From an uncultured Bacteroidales bacterium (GTDB lineage Bacteria; Bacteroidota; Bacteroidia; Bacteroidales; Bacteroidaceae): a DNA stretch of 9,153 bases. The translations under genes were made by a program, and so were the position numbers. Below are positions 1 through 8,000 of the stretch, piece after piece; positions within the stretch are counted from its first letter, which is position 1; each line of letters starts with the position of its first letter. Where the stretch lies: the NCBI GenBank assembly GCA_902803195.1, contig CADCOX010000131.1:1-9153 (forward strand), read 5' to 3'. Below the pieces are notes generated by a model. The model worked only from the letters and a program-made list of their open reading frames with translations. It searched no databases and was not told the DNA's origin.

Positions 1-87
1 ACCATCTACGATATCGCTGGCCGTCGCGTAGCTCAGCCCACGAAGGGTGTGTTCATCATCAACCGCAAGAAAGTGGCTGTGAAGTAA
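1..87 (+). CDS. C-terminal end of an exported protein (5' truncated by window edge)
   Basis: Only the last 28 codons and the TAA stop are present; the frame is open from base 1. The peptide contains YDIAGRRV, then KGVFII, and ends KKVAVK. This is the same kind of tail that ends the GH76 protein downstream (YDLAGRRM, RGVFII, RKVVLK) and, more loosely, the GtaA-like protein. Tails of this pattern resemble the type A C-terminal sorting domain of type IX secretion substrates in Bacteroidota, in the shortened form common in Prevotella. The function of the missing body cannot be told. It lies on the same strand as the GH76 gene, 311 bp upstream of it, but a stem-loop terminator lies between them, so separate transcripts are likely. 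Confidence 0.85.
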   Translation, partial: TIYDIAGRRVAQPTKGVFIINRKKVAVK

Positions 88-136
88 CCCGACGAAAACG
101 ATCCCTTTCCGAAGGGTAACGTCAATAGTAAGAAGG

Positions 137-165
137 CGAGGGGAGTCCGCATAGGGCTCCCCTCG
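137..165 (+). terminator. Stem-loop terminator after the left-edge gene
   Basis: CGAGGGGAG (137-145) pairs perfectly with CTCCCCTCG (157-165). Inside, T146-G156, C147-G155 and C148-G154 extend the stem to 12 bp around a 5-nt loop GCATA (149-153). It starts 49 nt after the stop at 87. The 3' side is TTGTCGATAAAATCT, so the U-tract is poor and the element may need a factor or act as a 3'-end stabiliser. It is the best candidate for ending the upstream transcript. Confidence 0.7.
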
Positions 166-365
166 TTGTCGATAAAATCTGGTTGTAGATAGTCGCTTTT
201 GAGCCTTCGGAGCAGTAGACGTGATAGTTGCCATAGGAGCAATGATTTCTTAGCATACTGCGCGACCTATATCCCCTGCGTGCCAAAAAAGGATGATTTC
301 TCGTCAAATCGTGGGGCTAGTCGAAAATAATCTGCAGCCGATGATGACGAACGCGTAAAAATGCG

Positions 366-373
366 TAACTTTG
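366..373 (+). promoter_or_regulatory. Candidate Bacteroides-type -7 box for the GH76 gene
   Basis: TAACTTTG matches the Bacteroides -7 consensus TAnnTTTG exactly. It ends 25 nt before the ATG at 399, implying a very short leader. No TTTG -33 box is present 19-23 nt upstream, so the call rests on the -7 box alone. The leader between it and the start (AAAACAAATAACAAGCGAC) is A-rich and lacks a Shine-Dalgarno motif, as is usual in Bacteroidota. Confidence 0.45.
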
Positions 374-398
374 AAGCGCAAAACAAATAACAAGCGAC

Positions 399-2132
399 AT
401 GGATAGATTATTCACTACATTTCTCCTTGCAGTCATGCTCACGTGGAGTATGGGCGTAGCGGCTCGCGTAGAGACGGGCAAGACTTATCGTATTGAGTCG
501 GTGGCGGCGGAAGGTCGCTCACTCCTGACGGAGAATTCTTCGTTGGATAGTGGCGTAGACATTGTGCTGTGGCGAAATACCGGCGTGCCCTCGCAGCAGT
601 GGACGGTCATGGGAACCTCCTCACAGACTATGATGCGTAATGCCTATTCGTCATTGTTGCTGGGCGTGGCCTCCATCACTTCGGGTGCTAAGGCTCGGCA
701 GATTGCTTCGGGCAGTGCGGGCCGTTGGCAGTTGGTGGCCGTCGACGAGGAGGCTAATATCTATCGCATCCGCATCAATGCACTCTACCTGTCGGCTGAT
801 GCTTCGGCCACTGATGGCACAGTGCCTACGCTGGCCTCGAATGCTCCCGATGACGTCTCGCAACAATGGCGATTCGTAGAACTGGAGGCGCAGAAGGAGT
901 TCACGGCCGAAATGCGAGAGCAGATGATGGACGACTATATCCGTAAGACTGTAGAGCGCAAAGGCGCCAGCTATCGTACCTTCGGCGGAGGCGGTTGGGG
1001 CGAGAGCGAGCAACTGGAAGTTGTGTTGGATGCCTACGAGACAACGGGGCGTGAGGACTATCTGAAGTTGGCGAAGGACGTCTACAGTTGGTTCAACCAG
1101 AATGTCGGTACGTCGTGGAATAAGCTGGTCTATACGGACAACTATCATTGGTTTGGCCACGACTTCAACGACGATGTCATGTGGCAGATTATTGCTACGG
1201 CACGACTGGGCTTGCTCTCTGGCAACGAAAGCTATGTCCGTCAGGCTCGTCGCAACTTTGATATCATATACAACCGGGCCTTCATTCCTTTCACTGGGTT
1301 GATGCGGTGGGCTGAGAACACGGGTGACCGCTATGGAACCAATTCGTGCATTGCGGGTCCCACAGAGGTAGCGGCGTGCTATCTGGGCTTCGCTGGTTGT
1401 GGCGAAGAGTACTTCGAGAAGGCGCGCGACCTGTATGCAGCCCAGCGTTATGTTCTGGCTAATAACATGACGACGGGCAAGGTAGACGATTCCGTGGTTT
1501 GGAATCCCGAGACACAGCGCGTGAAGAGTCGCAACAACTGGGGCTCAACCTACAATCAAGGCACTATGTTGGGAGCCGCTTGTATGCTCTACAAATACTA
1601 CGGTGACGAACAATATCTGGAGGATGCGAAGAAGATTATGCAGTGGACACGCTCCAACCTATGCAACAGCCACGGCATCATTAATGCTTGTCAGGTGACG
1701 GATGGCGACTTGGCGGGCTTCAAAGGCATCTTGATGCGCTACGTGCGCCGTCTCGTACGCGATTTAGACCAAACCACTTACGCGAAGTGGCTCACGTCGA
1801 ATGCCATGCATGCCTATTGCAATCGCAGCACCGAAGGCGTGACACCGACGGCTTGGCTGCAGAAAGGAACAGATGACAATACGCGCGACGATTTCGGACT
1901 CTCGACAGCGGCCAGTGCGGCTGTGAACGTGATCCTCGAAGGCGATCCATCGCTGCCCTATGCCGAATTGTCCAAGGAGGAGGCAGATGGTATAGTTGAC
2001 CTAAACGATAATGGGAACGTTGACGCGAATGAAAACGGAAACATCATCTATGACCTTGCAGGTCGCAGAATGAAATCACCACGTTCGCGCGGCGTCTTTA
2101 TTATTGGTGGACGGAAAGTCGTACTGAAGTGA
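399..2132 (+). CDS. Secreted GH76-family alpha-1,6-mannanase with N-terminal ricin-like lectin domain
   Basis: The protein has 577 residues. Residues 1-22 form a signal peptide with no lipobox cysteine. Residues about 25-160 look like a ricin-type beta-trefoil, with QxW motifs at 66-68 and 155-157. From about 170 to 515 lies an (alpha/alpha)6 GH76 domain: GGGGWGE near 196-202, the NDDVMWQ segment whose paired Asp258-Asp259 match the catalytic Asp pair of GH76, AGPTEVAACYL (319-329), YNQGTMLGA (385-393) and FKGILMRY (441-448). GH76 enzymes are endo-alpha-1,6-mannanases acting on yeast-type mannan backbones. An N/D/G-rich linker (about 530-548) leads to the tail YDLAGRRM...RGVFII...KVVLK, resembling a type IX secretion signal, so export to the surface or medium is inferred. 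Known Bacteroides mannan-utilisation GH76 enzymes are often lipoproteins; this one is not. Substrate specificity is family-based inference. Confidence 0.92.
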   Translation: MDRLFTTFLLAVMLTWSMGVAARVETGKTYRIESVAAEGRSLLTENSSLDSGVDIVLWRNTGVPSQQWTVMGTSSQTMMRNAYSSLLLGVASITSGAKARQIASGSAGRWQLVAVDEEANIYRIRINALYLSADASATDGTVPTLASNAPDDVSQQWRFVELEAQKEFTAEMREQMMDDYIRKTVERKGASYRTFGGGGWGESEQLEVVLDAYETTGREDYLKLAKDVYSWFNQNVGTSWNKLVYTDNYHWFGHDFNDDVMWQIIATARLGLLSGNESYVRQARRNFDIIYNRAFIPFTGLMRWAENTGDRYGTNSCIAGPTEVAACYLGFAGCGEEYFEKARDLYAAQRYVLANNMTTGKVDDSVVWNPETQRVKSRNNWGSTYNQGTMLGAACMLYKYYGDEQYLEDAKKIMQWTRSNLCNSHGIINACQVTDGDLAGFKGILMRYVRRLVRDLDQTTYAKWLTSNAMHAYCNRSTEGVTPTAWLQKGTDDNTRDDFGLSTAASAAVNVILEGDPSLPYAELSKEEADGIVDLNDNGNVDANENGNIIYDLAGRRMKSPRSRGVFIIGGRKVVLK

Positions 2133-2185
2133 TGACTGCCACGTATATAGCTTGCGCTTAACGCCTATAATCGAAAGCCTCTGCA

Positions 2186-2239
2186 CGTATATTCGCATAG
2201 GCTTGTCTCATTATTGAGACTCGGCTTAACGAATATACG
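2186..2239. terminator. Long imperfect hairpin 1 between convergent genes
   Basis: CGTATATTCG (2186-2195) and CGAATATACG (2230-2239) form a perfect 10-bp outer stem. Inside, GTCTC (2205-2209) and GAGAC (2216-2220) pair around the loop ATTATT, separated from the outer stem by a 9x9 internal loop. Being symmetric and sited between two converging genes, it could act on transcripts from either strand. There is no clear U-tract, so terminator is the closest available label and the role is inferred. Confidence 0.45.
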
Positions 2240-2321
2240 CATAGGCTTGTCTCATTATTGATACTTTGCATAAGGAATATCCGCTCAGCCTTGTACCAAT
2301 GGCGGTACTCTGCTGAGCGGA
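2190..2321. repeat. 44-bp tandem repeat, three units, in the convergent intergenic gap
   Basis: Units begin at 2190, 2234 and 2278, each with TATnCGC, and the same TATTCGC start recurs at 2322 in phase. Units 1 and 2 agree at 38 of 44 positions and share a perfect 24-bp core, CGCATAGGC through CATTATTGA (2194-2217 and 2238-2261). Unit 3 is diverged (22 of the first 32 positions match unit 2). The unit length is not a multiple of three and no plausible protein is encoded. The repeat overlaps two hairpins described separately. Confidence 0.85.
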
Positions 2322-2326
2322 TATTC
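2275..2326. terminator. Long hairpin 2 between convergent genes
   Basis: GAATATCCGCTCAGC (2275-2289) and GCTGAGCGGATATTC (2312-2326) are a perfect 15-bp inverted repeat. Within the 22-nt interval, GTACC (2293-2297) and GGTAC (2304-2308) make a second stem over a six-base loop, after a 3x3 internal loop. The overall plan (outer stem, internal loop, 5-bp inner stem, six-base loop) matches hairpin 1, and both share GAATAT in the stem. It is a likely bidirectional transcript-end structure, although neither side has a strong T-run. Confidence 0.6.
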
Positions 2327-2350
2327 GCGTTTAGTTTCTCGCTTATAGGC

Positions 2351-2366
2351 AAAGCCTGAAGGCTTT
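2351..2366 (-). terminator. Small hairpin at the 3' end of the GtaA-like gene
   Basis: AAAGCC (2351-2356) and GGCTTT (2361-2366) pair around the tetraloop TGAA on the plus strand (TTCA on the minus strand). The stem overlaps the TAA stop of the minus-strand gene (2365-2367). No T-run follows in either direction, so it is probably a weak terminator or pause that works with the larger hairpins beyond it. Confidence 0.4.
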
Positions 2367-5046
2367 ATTTGACCAAGACTTTGCGGAAGGTGCCGTCGGC
2401 CTGTCGAACGATGCGCAGGCCACGAGTCAAGTTGTTGGCATCCACGCGGCGGCCTGTGATGTCGTAGGCTTCGTTCGCGTTAAAGCTACCGTTTTCGTTG
2501 TTGTTCACGTTAATGATACCGTCTGTGGGATCGAAAGCGTAGTGATCCATGAGCACTTTCATCCAGAAGCCACCGATGACAGAGCGTGCACGGAAGCCTA
2601 CTGCCGTGGGCGAGTCGGTGTAGTACCAGTCGCTCAGCGGCCAGCGTGTGGTTGCTTCGTTAGCCCAACGATAGACGAAGTTGGAGAACGATTGGAAGAC
2701 GGCCGAGGTGTTGGCCATAGAGGCTGTCCACATGATCCAGTCGCTCTTGGTGTAGGGCTGTCGGCTGTCGAGGGGCAGACCGTACTTATTCTGCCGCCCG
2801 ACGTAGTAGGCTATTTCCTTGTCGGCCACGCCGGGGAAGAGGTTGAGGCCCCACATCTTGTCCCAGACGAGGTTGTACTTCTGGCTCCAAGTGCCTTCGC
2901 GGTCGAAGGCCAGGCGGTAGTGGTCGCCATCGTCGGCATCTTCCATCCATTTGGCTGCCATCGTGCGCGCCGTCTCGATGTATTGTTCGTAAATATTATC
3001 GAGGCCTTTCATCTTGGCTATCTCAGCGTAGGCCGCAACGCCCATGATGGCCTTTATAGACAGGTTGGCATTATGTGCCCAATGGCCTGCGAAGTCGTCG
3101 GTGCAGAGTTGCTCGGCAGGGTCTTGTCCGTAACGAACCAGGTAGCGAACCCATTGCGTGCAGATGTTCCAGTAGGTGTCAATCCAGTCGGTGTTGCCGT
3201 CAATCTTACTGATCATAGCTGCGAGGGTGAGCATATTGCCAGACTCCTCGAGCGGCATATCGCCTCCATAGACTTGACCATTGGCATGAGGATAGGTGCC
3301 GAGATCGTGGGCCGCGAACTGCTTGGTCCAGCGGCCCGTCTTGCTGTACTCGAAGATACTGGTCATCATGCCCTTCTGCAGGTCGGTGTTGTACATCAGG
3401 AAGAGGGGTGCTGAGGGGTAGGTGAGGTCAACCGTGTTCACGCAACCATTCGAGTTGTTCTCCTTGGAGAAGAAGAGCAGGTGCCCCTCATTGTCTTGGA
3501 AGAGTTTGTGAGCGGCCAGTACGTGGCGGTAGGCTCCTGAAAGCAGTTCGGCATACTGGCGGTTGGCCGATGCGAGACCGTCGTCGTAGATGGTCTGGTC
3601 CTGTTGGCGGGCACGTTGCATATTGCTGTCGTAGTTGTCGCGGAACTCTTCGAAAGCCTTTGTGATGGTCTTGCCGTTGCGTGCCCAGTAGCCTTTGTAG
3701 TCCTTGCCGAAGTAGCGGATGTCCAGCACTTCGTCATAGCCAATCATCATGTAGCTGTCGGCAGTCTCCACCTTGCCGAAGTCATGACAATAGGCGAGGG
3801 TAGTGTGGTTGGCGGGCGACTGATTCGTAATCTTGTTGTCGCAGGCAGGCAGGGCGCCTGTGGCAACGAAGGTGCTCTCCATCGTGGCTGTCGAAGCGAA
3901 GCTCACGGTACCATTGACATCGGGGATGTAGAGGTAGCCCCAGTCGATAGTGATCATGTCGCCGACACGTCCCAATAGTTTCTGCTCTGTAGAACCAGCC
4001 TTCAAGTAGTTGGTCCCATTCACGTTGATGCGCTCTACGTCGACGGGCTGATAAGGCTCGTTGATGGTCAAGATAGGCGTCGTGGCCAGATAGAACTGCA
4101 CGTCGTGGGCATTGCCGTCGGTGGCGCGGACCTGATAGGAGATGTAGTTGATGGGCGTGGAGATGAGGTCGAGATCGTTGATAATCATAGGAGCGGTGAA
4201 GACCAGGTCAAGTTCCACGGGGCCGCAGGTGAAGGTGTAATAGGTTGAGGTGGCCATTACGCTGACACTCTTCTGTACGGCCGTTTCAACGCCAACAGGT
4301 GCTACGAAGGTATTCTCGAACAGACCGAAATCGATGTAAGCACCGCCGGTGGTGTTGTGGCAGTGGGCAGCAATGATGTTTTCGCCTACGTGCAACTGAG
4401 CCTTCTCGGCAGCAGAGAGCTGGTGGATTTCGCCCTGCAACCAAGTCTCGCCGGTGGACACGACGCGTGTACCGTTGACATAGAGTTCGAAGACATCGTC
4501 ATGCGAGAACTGAATCCACAGGTCCTTCTCGAGGTCAGCCTCAGTGAGGTTGACTGTTCGGCGTACGTAGATGTCTGAGTTGGTGGCTGTCCATGGGTTG
4601 CGCACGTTGGGGTACTCACTACGTGTACCCCATGCGGCCTGTTCGGTCGGCCAGCTGCTGTCGTCGAAGGAGGCTTGTGCCCAAGCCGTCCCAGACTGAC
4701 GGTCGTGGCTGACGCGCCCCTGCCAAGCCTCTTCGCCTGCCATAGGTGCGATAGACGTGAGCAGCGTGCCCTTACCTGTGCCGAGGAAACGGTAGGCTAC
4801 ACCATCGACGCGTAGGAGGCCGTCAATCGGTTTCTCCATATTCGTCCAGTGGCGCGTAGTTCCGTCCATCAAATGGTCAAAGGGTGACCAGATGGAGAAA
4901 TAAGGATCGTTGGTAATCAAGGGCACGGCAGGCAGACGAAGTCGACTCGCCTTGTAGGGCGTGAAGTACTCTGCAGAGGCCGTTGCGGTAAGGGTTGCTG
5001 TGATACAGCAACATACACAACAGAGGGTGTGGAATAGTCTTTTCAT
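2365..5046 (-). CDS. Secreted GtaA-like six-hairpin protein (DUF4964/DUF5127/DUF4965/DUF1793)
   Basis: The protein has 893 residues. The signal peptide (about 1-25, cut near ASA/E) has an odd hydrophobic core with Cys at 9, 10, 12, 13 and 14. Residues 36-90 match the family N-terminus (LRLPAVPLITNDPYFSIWSP, RHWT, RVDGVAYRFLG). Residues about 105-245 form a beta-sandwich, galactose-binding-like insert (FSHDDVFELYVNG at 180-192, IIAAHCHNTTGGAYIDFGL at 224-242). The six-hairpin region (about 490-835) carries HDLGTYPHANG (580-590), MPLEESGNML (597-606), CTDDFAGHWAHN (648-659), YNLVWDKMWGLNLFP (724-738), YGLPLDSRQPYTKSDW (755-770) and LSDWYYT (804-810). Fungal GtaA is a secreted glutaminase, but the fold is glycosidase-like and most bacterial members are uncharacterised, so activity is left open. 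The tail YDITGRRV...FRKVLVK suggests type IX-like export. The start lies 20 nt after the CotH gene stop, indicating one operon; the leader (GAATACAA) is A-rich with no Shine-Dalgarno. Confidence 0.9.
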   Translation of the reverse strand: MKRLFHTLCCVCCCITATLTATASAEYFTPYKASRLRLPAVPLITNDPYFSIWSPFDHLMDGTTRHWTNMEKPIDGLLRVDGVAYRFLGTGKGTLLTSIAPMAGEEAWQGRVSHDRQSGTAWAQASFDDSSWPTEQAAWGTRSEYPNVRNPWTATNSDIYVRRTVNLTEADLEKDLWIQFSHDDVFELYVNGTRVVSTGETWLQGEIHQLSAAEKAQLHVGENIIAAHCHNTTGGAYIDFGLFENTFVAPVGVETAVQKSVSVMATSTYYTFTCGPVELDLVFTAPMIINDLDLISTPINYISYQVRATDGNAHDVQFYLATTPILTINEPYQPVDVERINVNGTNYLKAGSTEQKLLGRVGDMITIDWGYLYIPDVNGTVSFASTATMESTFVATGALPACDNKITNQSPANHTTLAYCHDFGKVETADSYMMIGYDEVLDIRYFGKDYKGYWARNGKTITKAFEEFRDNYDSNMQRARQQDQTIYDDGLASANRQYAELLSGAYRHVLAAHKLFQDNEGHLLFFSKENNSNGCVNTVDLTYPSAPLFLMYNTDLQKGMMTSIFEYSKTGRWTKQFAAHDLGTYPHANGQVYGGDMPLEESGNMLTLAAMISKIDGNTDWIDTYWNICTQWVRYLVRYGQDPAEQLCTDDFAGHWAHNANLSIKAIMGVAAYAEIAKMKGLDNIYEQYIETARTMAAKWMEDADDGDHYRLAFDREGTWSQKYNLVWDKMWGLNLFPGVADKEIAYYVGRQNKYGLPLDSRQPYTKSDWIMWTASMANTSAVFQSFSNFVYRWANEATTRWPLSDWYYTDSPTAVGFRARSVIGGFWMKVLMDHYAFDPTDGIINVNNNENGSFNANEAYDITGRRVDANNLTRGLRIVRQADGTFRKVLVK

Positions 5047-5080
5047 TTGTATTCAGTTTATTGATTTCAGTTTTTCAGTT
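5047..5080 (-). repeat. TTCAGTT triplet across the operon junction
   Basis: TTCAGTT occurs at 5052-5058, 5066-5072 and 5074-5080 (AACTGAA on the coding minus strand), spanning the last codons and stop of the CotH gene and the 20-nt gap before the next start. The TGA stop (5067-5069) lies in the middle copy. It may be simple A-rich low complexity, typical of Bacteroidota leaders, or a loose leader element. No pairing structure is evident. Confidence 0.35.
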
Positions 5081-8000
5081 TTATGGTGGCGCAGCGACCT
5101 TGGTCATCGGTGACGCGTGCCACATAGAGGCCCGTCGGCAGAGCGGGACAGGGCGCTACGGCTCGTGCGCCGCTGAAGCGGAGGCTTACCTCATGTACGC
5201 ATCGCCCGTCGGTAGCAAAGAGTTGGAGGCGAGCGGTGAGAGCCGTCGACGAAGTGGCCACGAGTTCACCGCCGATGCGCTCAAGCGTGAGATCTGCCAG
5301 TAGTGCTGCGGGCTCGTCATGGATGTCCACCGTCTGTTGGTTGACAGTCGTGAGGTAGCTGCTACGGCGGTTGGCGGTACCGATTGTGGGAATGTTGGTG
5401 ACGGCTGTCTCGTCGGCTCCGTCGGGGAAACGGGCCACCGTCTCGCGACCCGTATGAGGGGGATAGTAAAGGATGTCCTGCCATGAATCGTCGGCTGCCG
5501 TGATGCTGACACAGCCGCCTTCAGCTGCAAGCTTGAAGGGCGCATGGAGAGCACGGCTCCCTTCGGCGTGGTCGCACCAGATGACGGCATGGCCATGGGC
5601 AGGAATTATAGCCGAGACACCGTTTGATGGGGCTGCAATCTGGTATTTGTGTGGGTCGGTTCGGTCGTCGCTCAAGTAGAGTCCGACGAGATCCAGCTCT
5701 TGTTCGAGGGTATTGTAAATCTCAATCCAATCGTTGCGCTTATAGTTGTCGTTGGCGTAGATGGTATTGGCCGCGCTAACCTCATTGATGCGTGCGGCGG
5801 GATATCCCTTCGCACGTTCGCCTGCCGTGATGCGACGGAAAGAGGCAACGAGGTTGAGGTTCTCGCCACGGGGCAGCGCCATGCGGTCTTTGGTAGTGAG
5901 GAATCGTGCCGTGTTGTCGGCCTCGCGCCACCCCATGAACTTATATCCGCCAAGGGCTTCGGCACGGAGCGTGGCCGGAGGGAACAAATGGCCGTCATAT
6001 TCGGCATAAGGCACGCGGACGTCGTTCACGTAGATGTTGCCAGCACCCGCTGGCTCTACGGTGAGTCGTACCTGCTGCTCGGCCACTTCGGCGAGGCGGA
6101 ATCGTTCGTATTCCTTCATCTGTTGAACGAAGGCTTCAGCACGTCCCTTGAGTTTCTCGCGAATCTCGTTGAGCGAGCCGTCGGGGTTAGCCCCTTCCCA
6201 CGCCATTGTGGTGCGTACACGCTCGCCTAACTCCTCGCAGATGGCGGCGGCACGTGTGGGCTCGAACACGCTGCCCATCATGCAGAAAGTGTCGATGAAC
6301 CGACGGCGGAAGTCTGCATTCTCCAGGAGGTTGAGGAAGAACGTACAGAACTTGATCTCGCCATAGCGGCGCTCACCCGTGTCGTAGATGTAGTCGTAGC
6401 GGTGCCATTGCATGCCGTCTACCCATCGGAAAGCATTGCCGCCGATGGCTATCTCGCCCTCTTCGTCGGTGGCTCGTCCGTCGGTGCCAAAGGCTGCATC
6501 GAGGTCGAAGAACGTGATGCGGAAACGCCCTCCGTTGCGGTCGCGGTAGGCTTTGAGGTTGTTGTCGGGCCAGTCCCAAGAACCGAGGAAGAGTTCAGCG
6601 GCCATGTAGTTGACAAATTCGTCTATATCCACAAGCTGGCAGATCTCGGCATAGCTGTCGGCATTGGATGCCGTGGCCGAGAGGTCGTAGAGGTGTAGCA
6701 GTGCATCGGGGCGCCCAATCATCATAAAGGCTCCCGAATCGGGACTCTGCTCGTAGATTTCGATATCGTCCTTGGTAATCGCCCAGTTGGCGTAGGCAAA
6801 GTCTTTGTTGTTGGGCTCGCGAACGTTGATGAGGCCTAAGTACTGCCCGTTGATATAGTGGACGGCAGGTTGATAGGACATCACGTCGAGATCGATGCCC
6901 GAGCGTTGGATCATCTCGTGGAGGGCTGCATCCTTGATTCGGCAGTAAGAGTCGTTACCACCACGGCGCACCTGGAGCGTCTTGTTGCGGATGTAAGGTT
7001 TGGCATCGAAGAAGGCATACGGCAATGTATTCTGCCCCTCGTAGACGCGGTCGGCCTTGAGTTTGAACGATTTAGGGTGACCGGCGCGTGTCCAACCGCC
7101 CGAGATAGCAAAATCAACGTCTTGGTTGATAGCCATCGTGTTGCTCTCGGGCAGAATATATTCGAAGTTGACAGGGCGGTCCCAGTTCATGTTCCAGTTG
7201 GCGGGCGAGGACTGCCCGTTGCCCGTACGTCCGTTCGTGCCCCGTGTGTAGACCCCGATCATGTCGGCATAGAGGTATTCGACGGGTGTGCTGATGGCGA
7301 TGATGGGAAGCGTGTGCGCGTGGTCGCGTTTAATATAGGTACGCGTGACGACAGCGCTGGGCAACTGACCATCAGCGTAGCAACGGAATCGTAGGGTGGT
7401 TGTGGCGGTAATGTTGATGAGTCCGTTGGTCAAGGTCTGTCCATGGGTGGCCGTGGGGGTGGTGCCGTCGAACGTGTAGCGTAAAGTTGCACCTTGTGGT
7501 GCTTTGACGTGAATACGCATCTGGTTGTCGAACACTTGTCCGTCTTCGATGACGGTGGGTGCTTCTGTACGCACTTCGGCATAGTGTGTGCTGGCATTGG
7601 ATGTGAGGGGCGTTGGCGAATCGGTCCAACTCCAATTGTCACCTCCATCGTGGGTGCGAGCATAAGCTGTGCGGCTGATGGCTTCAGGGTAGGTCTGGCT
7701 GAAGATGACTGTGCCTTGCTGGTTCTCAAGGGTGAGTGTGCCCCCTTCGCAGTCAAGCTTGAAGGGCGCCTGCACAGGGCGGATGTCGTTGCTACCCATC
7801 CATAGCTGCAGATAGCCGCGTGGGCTGATGCTACCTATGCCATCGGGCAGTTGCCAACGATGGCCCGCGTGGTCGGATAGGACGCAGCCGCCTACGGTGA
7901 GTGTCTTGTCGGAGCGGTTGTAGAGTTCAACCCAACTGTCGAAGTTGAACGCGGGACTCAGTTGAAGGTCAACGTTGGCTGCCACCATCTCATTGGCACA

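Larger units (their letters stand above)
88..398. other. Intergenic region between the left-edge gene and the GH76 gene
   Basis: This 311-bp stretch holds a strong stem-loop terminator (137-165) and a small CCCTT/AAGGG hairpin (103-116) just before it. A Bacteroides-type -7 box lies near the end (366-373). Between about 170 and 360 I see no RNA gene, riboswitch or convincing coding frame. Short open frames on the minus strand here (33-242 and 122-307) run through the terminator or into the upstream gene and have no recognisable product. A 9-mer, ATGATTTCT, occurs twice (242-250 and 293-301), which is not significant on its own. Confidence 0.6.

Noticed and set aside
103..116. CCCTT/AAGGG hairpin as the main terminator of the left-edge gene
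   Set aside because: A 5-bp stem with a TCCG loop and no T-run is much weaker than the 12-bp stem at 137-165; it may assist but is not called separately.
651..1160. 169-codon minus-strand open frame antisense to the GH76 gene
   Set aside because: It is a shadow of the GH76 coding frame and shows no domain, leader or promoter of its own.
2190..2321. CRISPR array or insertion-sequence ends
   Set aside because: There are no unique spacers, no transposase and no target-site duplication; the repeats are contiguous 44-bp units.
2158..2352. 64-codon minus-strand open frame in the convergent gap
   Set aside because: It spans the 44-bp repeat and both hairpins; the repeat length is not a multiple of three and the peptide has no recognisable features.
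2542..3414. 290-codon plus-strand open frame antisense to the GtaA-like gene
   Set aside because: It lies wholly inside a gene with clear family motifs on the other strand; its translation is Val/Gly/Arg-rich with no recognisable domain.
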